Source: Acidobacteriota bacterium
Lineage (GTDB): Bacteria > Acidobacteriota > Vicinamibacteria > Vicinamibacterales > CAVVIG01
Assembly (NCBI GenBank): GCA_003222535.1
Contig: QHWJ01000249.1
Coordinates: forward strand, 1 to 64,000
Direction: 5' to 3'
DNA: 64,000 nt
Both the position numbers and the translations under genes were made by a program. Each line of letters starts with the position of its first letter. The first letter of the stretch is position 1. This document shows positions 15,687 through 23,309 of this stretch, one piece after another. A model generated the notes under the pieces. It saw only the letters and a list, made by a program, of their open reading frames with translations, did no database searches and was not told the origin of the DNA.

Positions 15687-16394
15687 CTACCGGCGGATTT
15701 TCGGCGGCCGCGTGATGGGACGCGGCAGGGGCGCGACGGCCGTCCACTCGGGACGGCGCCGGACGTCGAGGCCCTGCTCGTACGGAATCACGATGCCGAA
15801 CGGACATTCGACCGAATCGACCGGGCCGATGACGCGCGCGGGGCTGCCGGCGACCAGCATCCCCGGCGCCACGTCGGCGGTCACGACGCTGCCGGCGCCG
15901 ACGAGCGCGTTCTCGCCAATCGTGATGAGCGGCAGCAGCGTCACGTTCACTCCGACGCGCGCGCCGCGCCGGATCGTCGGGCCCTGCATGCATTTGCCGC
16001 AGATGGGGTGGGGATCGTTCGCAATCGTCACGCCCGGCGCCAGGAACACATCGTCCTCGATGACCGTGAACTGCGCGATGTAGACGTTGCAGTGAATCTT
16101 CACCCGGTCGCCGATGACGCAGCCGTAGTCGATCGTCGAATTGTTCCAAAGCGCGCAGTGACTGCCGATGCGGTTCTCTTCCCGCACGATCGCGTGATGC
16201 CCGGTCTCGAAGACGTCGCCGATCTCGACCGCGGCGTAGATGATGGTTCCCGAGCGGATGCGCGCCCCGGGCCCGACGCGCGTGTCGCCGGTCACGCCCG
16301 GACGGCCGGACGGATAGCCCAGCAGCACACCGGGATCGATCACGCTCCCGTCGCCGAGGTGCACGTCCACGGCGCCGATCACGTCACACTTCAA
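15687..16394 (-). CDS. Hexapeptide-repeat N-acetyltransferase (WlbB/WbpD-like)
   Basis: The protein has about 235 residues of left-handed beta-helix. Repeated hexads are visible through IGAVDVHLGDGSVIDPGVLL, VGPGARIRSGTIIYAAVEIG and LLPLITIGENALVGAGSVVT. The segment IYAAVEIGDVFETGHHAIV contains the catalytic-type histidines, and NDPHPICGKCMQGPTIRRGA is typical of sugar-nucleotide acetyltransferases. It likely acetylates the 3-amino group made by the DegT enzyme. The start is uncertain: a TTG at 16394 overlaps the upstream gene by 11 bases; a GTG at 16382 is the alternative. Confidence 0.85.
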   Translation of the reverse strand: MKCDVIGAVDVHLGDGSVIDPGVLLGYPSGRPGVTGDTRVGPGARIRSGTIIYAAVEIGDVFETGHHAIVREENRIGSHCALWNNSTIDYGCVIGDRVKIHCNVYIAQFTVIEDDVFLAPGVTIANDPHPICGKCMQGPTIRRGARVGVNVTLLPLITIGENALVGAGSVVTADVAPGMLVAGSPARVIGPVDSVECPFGIVIPYEQGLDVRRRPEWTAVAPLPRPITRPPKIRR

Positions 16395-17424
16395 CGGCGG
16401 CGCCTCGCAGCCGCATCGACGCCTCGATGGCGGCCAGCGTCCGGACCACGCCAAGACCGAAGCGGCCTTTCGCGAGCTGCGGCCGTCCCGTCACGATGCT
16501 GGCGACAAAATCCAGGCACTGATTCTTCAGCGGCTCGCTCGGCTCGATCTTGGGGCTGACGATATCGCCATCGCGCACGAGCAGCTTGAACTCTCCGTAC
16601 GAATCCACGATGGCTTCTCCGGCCGACACGCCGCGCTCGAATACCCGCACCCGCTCGCCGTCGTTCAGGTCGTTGAACACGACGCGCCGGCGGCTGCCGA
16701 CGGCGACGACCTCCCGGACCTTGTCCGGATCCGTCCAGCTCACGTGGATATTGCCCACCACGTCGCTGCTGTAGCCCAGCGTGGCGAAGGCGACGTCGTC
16801 GCGAGTCGTCCGCAGCACCCGCGTGCCGATCGCCGACGCCCACAGCGGCTGTTCATCGAGCAGGTAATTGAAGATCGCGATGTCGTGCGGCGCCAGGTCC
16901 CACACGGCATTCACATCCTGCCGGATCGGACCGAGGTTGGTGCGCGTCGCGTGCAGGTAGTACGGCCGGCCGAACTCGTCCGGCCTCATGCACTCCTTCA
17001 TCTTGCGGACGCCCCCATTGTACAGGAACGTGTAGCCGACCATCAGGACGCGGCCAGCCGACTCCGCCAGATCATAGAGCGCGTTGCACCCGTCGACGTT
17101 GAGCGCCATCGGCTTTTCCACGAGGACATGCCGGCCGTTGTGCAGCGCGATGCGGACCAGTTCCTCGTGCGTGGACGCCGGCGTCGCAATCACCAGCGCG
17201 TCGACGTCGTCGCGTGCGAAGAGATCGTCCAGGTTGTCGCAGGTGGACACGGCACGATGCCGGTCCCGAGCCAGGGCGAGGCGATCGGGCCGCCGATCGC
17301 ACACGACGGTCAGTTGCGCATCGGGCAGCTCGTTCAGGACGCGCGCGTAATTCGGCCCCCAGGAGCCGAACCCGACGAGGGCGAGTCGAACGCGCTGCCC
17401 GGCGGGGTGGCGATCATGCGGCAC
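16384..17424 (-). CDS. Gfo/Idh/MocA-family sugar-nucleotide dehydrogenase (WlbA/WbpB-like)
   Basis: This NAD(P)-dependent oxidoreductase has 346 residues. The Rossmann motif is LALVGFGSWGPNYARVL, followed by the EKP catalytic lysine in VLVEKPMALN and the conserved WDLAPHDIAIFNYLL, whose histidine acts in catalysis. In Wlb/Wbp pathways this enzyme oxidises C3 of a UDP-N-acetyl uronate, feeding the aminotransferase and acetyltransferase encoded next. It is the first gene of the four-gene minus-strand module; no clear promoter was picked out upstream. Confidence 0.88.
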   Translation of the reverse strand: MPHDRHPAGQRVRLALVGFGSWGPNYARVLNELPDAQLTVVCDRRPDRLALARDRHRAVSTCDNLDDLFARDDVDALVIATPASTHEELVRIALHNGRHVLVEKPMALNVDGCNALYDLAESAGRVLMVGYTFLYNGGVRKMKECMRPDEFGRPYYLHATRTNLGPIRQDVNAVWDLAPHDIAIFNYLLDEQPLWASAIGTRVLRTTRDDVAFATLGYSSDVVGNIHVSWTDPDKVREVVAVGSRRRVVFNDLNDGERVRVFERGVSAGEAIVDSYGEFKLLVRDGDIVSPKIEPSEPLKNQCLDFVASIVTGRPQLAKGRFGLGVVRTLAAIEASMRLRGAAVEV

Positions 17425-17502
17425 AGGGCCGTCAACAGTAAATCCGGCGGTTATCGTGAGTCAACCAACGCGAGCGCGCCTCTCATCAAGACAGGCTGAG
17501 CC

Positions 17503-17653
17503 ACGGCACCGCTGAAGCGGTGCCCTACGACATTGACTCCTCTCGTACGTCGGAGGCACGGCACCGCTGAAGCGGTGCCCTACGACCTCTGACTCCTCTC
17601 GTACGTAGGGCACCGCTTTAGGGGTGCCGCCGGCTATTTCAGCGGTGCCGCCG
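17503..17653. repeat. Array of GGCACCGCT-AGCGGTGCC palindromes
   Basis: Two GGCACCGCTGAAGCGGTGCC hairpins followed by CTACGAC, each trailed by TGACTCCTCTCGTACGT, precede a degenerate GGCACCGCTTTAGGGGTGCC. Then comes a duplicated GCCGCCGGCTATT that also supplies the TAG stop of the ADOP permease gene. This is the most expanded copy of the CTACG-tailed REP family in the window. Confidence 0.8.
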
Positions 17654-17654
17654 G

Positions 17655-20063
17655 CTATTGCACGCGCAGCGCGACGATGGGATCCACTCGGGTGGCGCGA
17701 AGGGCGGGGATCACGCTGGCGACGAAGCCCGAAGCGGCAAGCAGCAGGGACACTCCCACGAAGACGATCGGATCGAGCGGGCTGACGTCGTACAGCAGGC
17801 CGGCGATCGCGCGTGTAATGACAAACGACGCCGCGAGGCCGGACGCCGTGCCGCCGGTGACGAGCAGCATGCTCTTCCCCAGCACCAGCCGCAATGTGCT
17901 CGCGGCATCCGCGCCGAGCGCCATGCGCACACCAAGCTCGCGGGTTCGCTCGGTCACACTGTACGACACGACGCCGTAAATGCCGACGATCGCCAGCAGC
18001 AGCGCCGACACCGCGAACGCGCCGAGAAGCAGCATGCTGATGCGCGGGAGGAAGACCGACCGGGACACGACGTCGACCATCGTGCTGACATCGTAGATGG
18101 GCTGTTCGGCGTCGATGGCCAGCACTTCGCGCCGAATCGAGTCGACGAACGCCTTCGGATCGGACGCGGTCCGCACGATGAGCGCCATGCCGTTCAACGG
18201 CGACTGCCACGCCGGCATGAACAGCTCCGCCCGCGGCTCGCTGTCCAGGCCGTAATGCTTGACGTCGCCGACGACGCCGATGACTTCGCCGAGGCCGTGC
18301 GGGTTGCGCACGACCCTCCCGATGGGATCCTCGCCGGCGAAATATCGCCGCGCCATCGTTTCGTTGATGACGATCGTGCCCGGAGCGCCCTGGCGATCGC
18401 GATCGTCGATGAGCCGCCCCTTGAGCAGCGCGATCTTCATCGTCTCGAAGTAGCCGGGCGTGGCCGTGCGGATGTCGGCGCGCGGCTCCTCGCCGTTGGC
18501 CGGCGCCTTCTTGCCGTCGATCGTGAACGGCAGCGCGAAATCGATGCCGACCGGATACATCGGCAGGGCGCTGACGCCCGCCGCCGACTGCACGCCTGGC
18601 AGCGACCCGACGCGGCGGATGGCGTTCATGTAGAAGCGCGTTCGATCGAGACCGGTCCGATACCTGGTCTGAGGAAGGTAGATCTGGACGGCGAGCAGAT
18701 TGGCCGGCTCGAAGCCCGGCGAGACGCGCATCAACTGCGCGAAGCTGCGCGTCATCAACCCGGCGCCGACCAGCAGCATCAGCGCCAGCGCGACCTCGAT
18801 CACGACGAGCGCGCTGAGCAGCCGGCCGCCGGAGCTCCGCGTCGCGCCGGAAAACGCGTTCATCGTGTCGCAAAGTCCCGCGCGCGACGCCTGGAGCGCC
18901 GGCACCAGGCCGAAGACGAGCGCGACGAGCACCGACACGATGAGGGCGAAGAGCAGCACGCCGCCGTCGAGCCGCACCTCCTGCATGCGCGGCAGGCTGC
19001 CCTCGGGCAGCGCGTGCACGAGGCGTACGCCCGCCCACGCGACGAGCAGTCCGAGCGCGCCGCCGATCGCGGAGAGCAGGAAGCTTTCCGCCATCACCTG
19101 ACGCACGAGCTGCAGGCGTCCGGCCCCGAGCGCGGCGCGGACGGCGATCTCGCCGCGCCGGCTGGAGAGGCGCGCCAGGATCAGGTTCGCGACGTTGGCG
19201 CAGACGATGAGCAGCAGGAATCCGACGGCGCCGGAGATCATGAGGAGCGCCGGCCGCACGGTCGTGACCAGTTGTTCCTGCGCCGCGATCACGCGCGCGC
19301 CCCAACCTGTATTACTGTCCGGATACGTCGTGGCGAGGCGCCCCGCAATGAGCGTCATGTCCCGTTGTGCCCGCTCCAGCGGCACGCCGTCTGCGAGGCG
19401 TCCGACGACATTCAGCGAGCGCCCCTTGCGCGACCGGCCGTGGGCGTCGCTCGGGTCGAAACTGAGCGGCGTCCAGATATCGACGTTCCCGCCCGGCGGG
19501 AAGTCGAACGCGGCAGGCATCACGCCGATCACCGTGTACGGCTGCGCGTCGAGCTGAATCTTGCGCCCGATCGTGCCCGGCGATCCGCCGAAGTGCCGCT
19601 CCCAGAACGACTGGCTCAGGATGGCGACGCGATCGGCGCCCGGCGTGCCTTCCTCGGGGAGGAACGTGCGGCCGAGCATGGCGTTGACGCGGAGCATCGC
19701 GAACAGACCCGGCGTCGCTTTCACGCTGGGCACGTCCAACGGTTCGCCGTTGCCCGCGAAGGCGTAGCGGAGCTGCCGGAACGCGGCCATCGACCGGACC
19801 GCCAGGGACTGCTCCTGCCAGTCGACAAACGTCAGCGGCGCGACCAGGTCGGTGGTGCCGGTGGGGCTCTGCTCCCACAGCACGACCAGCCGCGAGGGGT
19901 CCTGGTAGGGAAGCTGGTTCAGCAGCACGGCCTTGATCACGCTGAAGATGGCGGTGTTCAAGCCGATCCCGAGAACGAGCGTCAGGATCGCGACGCCGGC
20001 GAAGGTCGGCTGCCGCGCGAGCGAGCGGAGCGCGTAGCGGAAGTCGCCGAGCACGTTGCCCAT
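17655..20063 (-). CDS. ADOP-type ABC transporter permease (MacB/FtsX repeats)
   Basis: The protein has about 802 residues with the acidobacterial duplicated orphan permease architecture. It has an N-terminal DFRYALRSLARQPTFAGVAI, a first helix running into LGIGLNTAIFSVIKAVLL, a MacB-type periplasmic domain, three helices, then a second periplasmic domain (FETMKIALLKGRLIDDRDRQ, GVVGDVKHYGL) and a final three-helix FtsX block (IVGIYGVVSYSVTERTRELG). Such genes usually lack an adjacent ATPase, and none is seen here. The role may be mechanotransmission or efflux, but the family is poorly characterised. I chose the ATG at 20063, where homology begins; an ATG at 20099 would add 12 residues. Confidence 0.9.
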   Translation of the reverse strand: MGNVLGDFRYALRSLARQPTFAGVAILTLVLGIGLNTAIFSVIKAVLLNQLPYQDPSRLVVLWEQSPTGTTDLVAPLTFVDWQEQSLAVRSMAAFRQLRYAFAGNGEPLDVPSVKATPGLFAMLRVNAMLGRTFLPEEGTPGADRVAILSQSFWERHFGGSPGTIGRKIQLDAQPYTVIGVMPAAFDFPPGGNVDIWTPLSFDPSDAHGRSRKGRSLNVVGRLADGVPLERAQRDMTLIAGRLATTYPDSNTGWGARVIAAQEQLVTTVRPALLMISGAVGFLLLIVCANVANLILARLSSRRGEIAVRAALGAGRLQLVRQVMAESFLLSAIGGALGLLVAWAGVRLVHALPEGSLPRMQEVRLDGGVLLFALIVSVLVALVFGLVPALQASRAGLCDTMNAFSGATRSSGGRLLSALVVIEVALALMLLVGAGLMTRSFAQLMRVSPGFEPANLLAVQIYLPQTRYRTGLDRTRFYMNAIRRVGSLPGVQSAAGVSALPMYPVGIDFALPFTIDGKKAPANGEEPRADIRTATPGYFETMKIALLKGRLIDDRDRQGAPGTIVINETMARRYFAGEDPIGRVVRNPHGLGEVIGVVGDVKHYGLDSEPRAELFMPAWQSPLNGMALIVRTASDPKAFVDSIRREVLAIDAEQPIYDVSTMVDVVSRSVFLPRISMLLLGAFAVSALLLAIVGIYGVVSYSVTERTRELGVRMALGADAASTLRLVLGKSMLLVTGGTASGLAASFVITRAIAGLLYDVSPLDPIVFVGVSLLLAASGFVASVIPALRATRVDPIVALRVQ

Positions 20064-20102
20064 GAGGAACGCCGCCGTCAGTGTAACCGATACTGACACG
20101 AA

Positions 20103-20222
20103 GAGGTTCGGGGTTCAGGGTTCCGGGTCCAAGGTTCGTTCGCGTTCGGGGTTCCTGGTTCCGTTGAACGCCGAACCCTGACCCTGAACGTTGACCCCGA
20201 ACCGAGAACGAACCTTGAACCG
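20103..20222. repeat. Inverted-repeat element of GGTTC/GAACC words
   Basis: The left half runs GGTTCGGGGTTCAGGGTTCC and GGTCCAAGGTTCG; the right half runs GAACCCTGACCCTGAACG and GAGAACGAACCTTGAACCG. Whole-element folding would give a long imperfect hairpin. It sits in the 210-bp gap between the divergent ADOP and CMD genes, so any promoter there must lie beside or inside it. Confidence 0.7.
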
Positions 20223-20273
20223 AGCGCGGCACGGGCACCAGTTCTGTGCGACGATGTCGCGCCGGAGGCTTGT

Positions 20274-20897
20274 ATGAATTCGATGATCATCGGCGTGGCG
20301 CTCGTCGTGTTTGGCGTGGCGGCGGCCGCCCAGGGGCAGGATCGCATGCCGCCGATTCCGGCCGAAAAGCTCTCCGAGGCGCAAAAGAACGCCATCGCCG
20401 AGTTCAAGGCGGCGCGGTCAGTGGACATCTCCGGTCCGTTCGTGCCGCTGCTGCGCAGTCCCGAGCTCATGAGCCGGGCGCGGGCGATGAGTGACTACCT
20501 TCGATACAAAAGTGCGTTGCCTCCCCGGTTGAGCGAGTTCGTGATTCTGATGACAGCCCGGCGCTGGACCCAACAATACGAATGGAACGCCCACCAACCG
20601 CTCGCCCTCCAGGGCGGTCTCGGCGCCCACATCGTGAAAGCGATCGCCGACGGCCGTCGTCCCGACGGGATGGCGGACGACGAGGATGCCGTCTACACGC
20701 TGTGGGATGAAGTGCAGCGCAATCAGAAGGTGAGCGACGCGACCTACGCCCGTGCGGTGGCGAAGGTCGGCGAGCAGGGCGTGATCGACCTGCTGGGCCT
20801 CACCGGCTACTACACGATGCTGGCGATGGTGATGAACACGACGCGCACGCCGCTGCCGGATGGCGTCAAGCCGCCGCTCGCGCCGCTTCCACGGTGA
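20274..20897 (+). CDS. Exported carboxymuconolactone-decarboxylase-like protein
   Basis: The 207-residue protein has a cleavable signal (MIIGVALVVFGVAAAAQGQD) and one all-helical AhpD/CMD-like domain. The core SEFVILMTARRWTQQYEWNAHQPLAL carries the family's conserved Glu and His but lacks the CxxC of peroxidase members, so the lactone-decarboxylase-like or unknown subgroup is likelier. GGAGG lies about nine bases upstream of the ATG. It is a single-gene unit, followed by a long composite inverted repeat. Confidence 0.82.
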   Translation: MNSMIIGVALVVFGVAAAAQGQDRMPPIPAEKLSEAQKNAIAEFKAARSVDISGPFVPLLRSPELMSRARAMSDYLRYKSALPPRLSEFVILMTARRWTQQYEWNAHQPLALQGGLGAHIVKAIADGRRPDGMADDEDAVYTLWDEVQRNQKVSDATYARAVAKVGEQGVIDLLGLTGYYTMLAMVMNTTRTPLPDGVKPPLAPLPR

Positions 20898-20907
20898 GCC
20901 CACGTTC

Positions 20908-21221
20908 AACGCAGAGCACGCTGAGGTCGCAGAGACGAAAACTCAACCACGAAGACGCGAAGGAAACGAAGGACACGAAGAAGACCGGGCGTGCGACCGG
21001 CCCGCTCGCGGGCCGCGAGGGCACCAACGGCGCCGCAACACAAACGACCGCGATCGAACGTTTGTGATTGCGACGCCGTTGGCGCCATCGCTGAGCGGCC
21101 GGCTGCGCCGGCCGCAGGTCGCACGCGGATCTCCGCGTGCTCAGCGGTCTCTGCGTTCAAGACCGTTGTATTCTTGGTGTTCTTCGTGTGTTTCGTGCAT
21201 TTCGTGATCTTCGTGGTGAGG
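20908..21221. repeat. Long composite inverted-repeat element (ACGAAG-word family, copy 2)
   Basis: The element has the same order of parts as 5251-5665: AACGCAGAGCACGCTGAGG, then CAACCACGAAGACGCGAAGG-type words, a GC-rich palindrome and an inner stem. The inner stem pairs 21020-21046 with 21059-21086 and again contains GCCGCAACACAAAC. A GGCCGGCTGCGCCGGCC palindrome, GCGGTCTCTGCGTT and TTCTTCGTGTGTTTCGTGC words complete it. The outer arms differ from copy 1 in many bases but keep the words, which implies relatedness at the level of structure. It separates two plus-strand genes. Confidence 0.85.
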
Positions 21222-21234
21222 CCCTTTCTTGTCT

Positions 21235-21240
21235 TAATAT
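21235..21240 (+). promoter_or_regulatory. Candidate -10 box (TAATAT) for a leaderless DUF5996 transcript
   Basis: TAATAT ends six bases before the ATG at 21247, with no room for a ribosome site. The sequence on the -35 side belongs to the end of the preceding inverted repeat (TTCGTGGTGAG). Confidence 0.35.
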
Positions 21241-21246
21241 CTATCG

Positions 21247-22155
21247 ATGGCTGCCGATTCTTCCGACGCGGAGCGCTGGCCGGCGCTGCCGCTCGCCTGG
21301 TGGGCGGACACGTACTCGACGCTGCACATGTGGACACAGGTCGTCGGCAAGGTGCGCCTCGCGCTGGCGCCGCCGGTGAATCACTGGTGGCACGTGACGC
21401 TGGCGGTGACCGCGCGCGGTCTGACGACGCGCGCGATGCCCTATGCGGGCGGGTCGTTCGAAATCGCCTTCGACTTCATCGACCATCAACTTCGCATCGA
21501 CACGAGCGAGGGACGATCGCGATCGCTGGCGCTCGAGCCGCAGACCGTCGCCGAGTTCTACAGCCGCGTGTTCGCCTCTCTCGGCGAGCTCGGCATCACC
21601 GTGCACATCTGGCCGATGCCTGTCGAGATTCCCGCGCCGGTGCGATTCGATCTGGATCACGACCACCGGTCCTACGACGCGGCATCGGTCACGCGCTGGT
21701 GGCGCGTGGTCTCGCAGGCGGACGAAGTGCTCAACGAGTTCCGCGGGGAGTTCATCGGAAAGAGCAGTCCGGCGCACTTTTTCTGGGGCAGCTTCGACCA
21801 CGCCGTCACCCGCTTCAGCGGCCGCCGCGCGCCGGAGCGCGAAGGGGCCGACCCCATCACGCGCGAAGCGTACTCGCATGAAGTGATCAGCGTCGGCTTC
21901 TGGCCGGGCAGCGCCGGGGTGTCCGACGCGGCGTTCTACGCCTACGCGGCGCCGGAACCGCCGGGCTTCAAGACCGCGCCGGTCGGACCGCGGGCGGCGT
22001 TCTACAACCACGATCTCAACGAGTTCATCCTGAACTACGAGGACATGCGCGCGGCTCCATCTCCCCGAGACGCCCTCCTCGAGTTCGCCCGGAGCACGTA
22101 TGACGCCGGCGCATCGCTCGGCGGATGGGATCGGCAGGCGCTCGAGCGTCATTAA
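21247..22155 (+). CDS. DUF5996 family protein
   Basis: The 302-residue protein closely follows the DUF5996 pattern: WPALPLAWWADTYSTLHMWT near the start, GKVRLALAPPVNHWWHVTL, ARGLTTRAMPYAGGSFEIAF and the C-terminal FYNHDLNEFILNYEDMR. There is no signal or membrane segment, so it is probably cytosolic. The function of the family is unknown; conserved aromatic and histidine residues (HFFWGSFDHAVTRFSGR) could form a binding pocket. The ATG is preceded by a -10-like box only. Confidence 0.85.
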   Translation: MAADSSDAERWPALPLAWWADTYSTLHMWTQVVGKVRLALAPPVNHWWHVTLAVTARGLTTRAMPYAGGSFEIAFDFIDHQLRIDTSEGRSRSLALEPQTVAEFYSRVFASLGELGITVHIWPMPVEIPAPVRFDLDHDHRSYDAASVTRWWRVVSQADEVLNEFRGEFIGKSSPAHFFWGSFDHAVTRFSGRRAPEREGADPITREAYSHEVISVGFWPGSAGVSDAAFYAYAAPEPPGFKTAPVGPRAAFYNHDLNEFILNYEDMRAAPSPRDALLEFARSTYDAGASLGGWDRQALERH

Positions 22156-22156
22156 A

Positions 22157-22252
22157 CAATTTGGAATTAAGAATCTGGAATTTGGAATTCGCGCTGAATG
22201 TGGAATTCTTGCGCATTTCAAATTCCAAATTCCAAATTCCAAATTGCTAATT
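22157..22252. repeat. Inverted-repeat element of AATTCCAAATT words
   Basis: Left: CAATTTGGAATTAAGAATCT and GGAATTTGGAATTCGCG. Right: TTTCAAATTCCAAATTCC and AAATTCCAAATTGC. It is A/T-rich, unlike all surrounding DNA, and separates the convergent DUF5996 and DUF2090 genes. The right end supplies the last Asn codon and TAG stop of the DUF2090 gene. Confidence 0.8.
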
Positions 22253-23098
22253 CCGTCTTCGCGCGTCCCAGGCGTCGACGAGCCGCAGATAGTTGGCGCA
22301 GATATCTGCCGCGGCCTGTCCGGCGGTTCTCGTCCCGCTCAGAAACGCCTCTGACGGCTCCCAGAAGACCGATCGGCCGATCGCAAATCCGACGGCCGTC
22401 GGGCTGCCGGCTGCCGCGGCGAACCATCGATGGATCGTGTCGAGGTCCGCGGCTTTCCCGAGAATGATCTGCCGGCACCACGAATCAGCCGCGATGGCCG
22501 CGTCAATGATGCGGGCGCCTTCCTTCGACGGCGTCCCCTCGATCTTCCAGAAGTCCGGCGCAAGCGCGCGCCGGTACGCTTCTCCGATGAAACCGGCGAG
22601 CATCGCCGGCCGGCCCGACGCCTCGAATTCCTCCTCGGGCTCCTGCCGGCGCGCGACGAGCACCTCGATCACGAGCGGCTTGCCGGCGCCATGACACCAG
22701 GTCTGGAGCGCTTTGAGCTTCGCCCATTGCCCGTCGCGGATCTCTCGGTCATCGTCCGGGCGGTGGCGGACGAGCACCTTGACGAACGCGCCGGTCAGCG
22801 CGCGCGAGAACGGCTCGCACCACGCGAGCGGAAACGACCCGGCCTTCTCGGCCGGCGTGCCGACATTGACGCCGGCCTTCAACGCCTCGGTGATCACAGG
22901 CGACGCGTACTGCTCGTCGATCAGCAGCGCGCCGCATTCGCGCACCGCCGCCGAGCGGTCGCGCGCCAGCAGGAAGCCGTCGTACGCGAGACGCTTGACC
23001 TCCGCGATGCGCGTGCGTGGCATCGACCGCGCGTCGCACCATTCCTCCCACTGCCATCGATGATCGGCGGCGAGCATGTAGACGCGATCAGTATTCAT
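22247..23098 (-). CDS. DUF2090 protein of inositol catabolism (stand-alone IolC C-terminal domain)
   Basis: The 283-residue protein is a TIM-barrel aldolase-like DUF2090 domain. It opens MNTDRVYMLAADHRWQWEEW and has the conserved LLIDEQYASPVITEALKAG, KVLVRHRPDDD, KPLVIEVLVAR, DFWKIEGTPS and GFAIGRSVFWEP. In many bacteria this domain is fused to the C-terminus of the IolC kinase; here it is a separate gene after iolE. The fused context suggests it cleaves or handles 5-dehydro-2-deoxygluconate 6-phosphate in place of the IolJ aldolase (inference). ATG at 23098. It is the last gene of the iol minus-strand run, separated from iolE by a word-repeat element. Confidence 0.85.
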   Translation of the reverse strand: MNTDRVYMLAADHRWQWEEWCDARSMPRTRIAEVKRLAYDGFLLARDRSAAVRECGALLIDEQYASPVITEALKAGVNVGTPAEKAGSFPLAWCEPFSRALTGAFVKVLVRHRPDDDREIRDGQWAKLKALQTWCHGAGKPLVIEVLVARRQEPEEEFEASGRPAMLAGFIGEAYRRALAPDFWKIEGTPSKEGARIIDAAIAADSWCRQIILGKAADLDTIHRWFAAAAGSPTAVGFAIGRSVFWEPSEAFLSGTRTAGQAAADICANYLRLVDAWDARRRN

Positions 23099-23103
23099 GT
23101 GCA

Positions 23104-23294
23104 CGCACGTCCTTGGTCCTTTGTTCTTGGTGCTTAGTCCGTTCCTTGGTCCTTGGTCCGTCCTTGGTCCGTGGTCCCTGGTCCCTGTTACCGATGTCCC
23201 CGGCCGTCCAGTCCGCGCACAAAGGACCAAGGACTCTGGACGGACCAGGGACTATGACGGACCAAGCACCAAGGAACCAAGGCCCAAGGACCAA
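23104..23294. repeat. Inverted-repeat element of GGTCCTTGG words (copy 2)
   Basis: The left part reads CGTCCTTGGTCCTTTGTTCT and GGTCCTTGGTCCGTCCTTGG; the right part reads AAAGGACCAAGGACTCTGG and CCAAGGCCCAAGGACCAAG. It fills the gap between iolE and the DUF2090 gene inside the iol run, so it must either be read through or end the iolE message. It shares its words with 10448-10552. Confidence 0.8.
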
Positions 23295-23309
23295 GCGCGG
23301 TGAGATGTC

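Noticed and set aside
17658-20096. Plus-strand open frame antisense to the ADOP permease
   Set aside because: The antisense product is highly charged with no domain, while the minus strand has a complete MacB/FtsX architecture.
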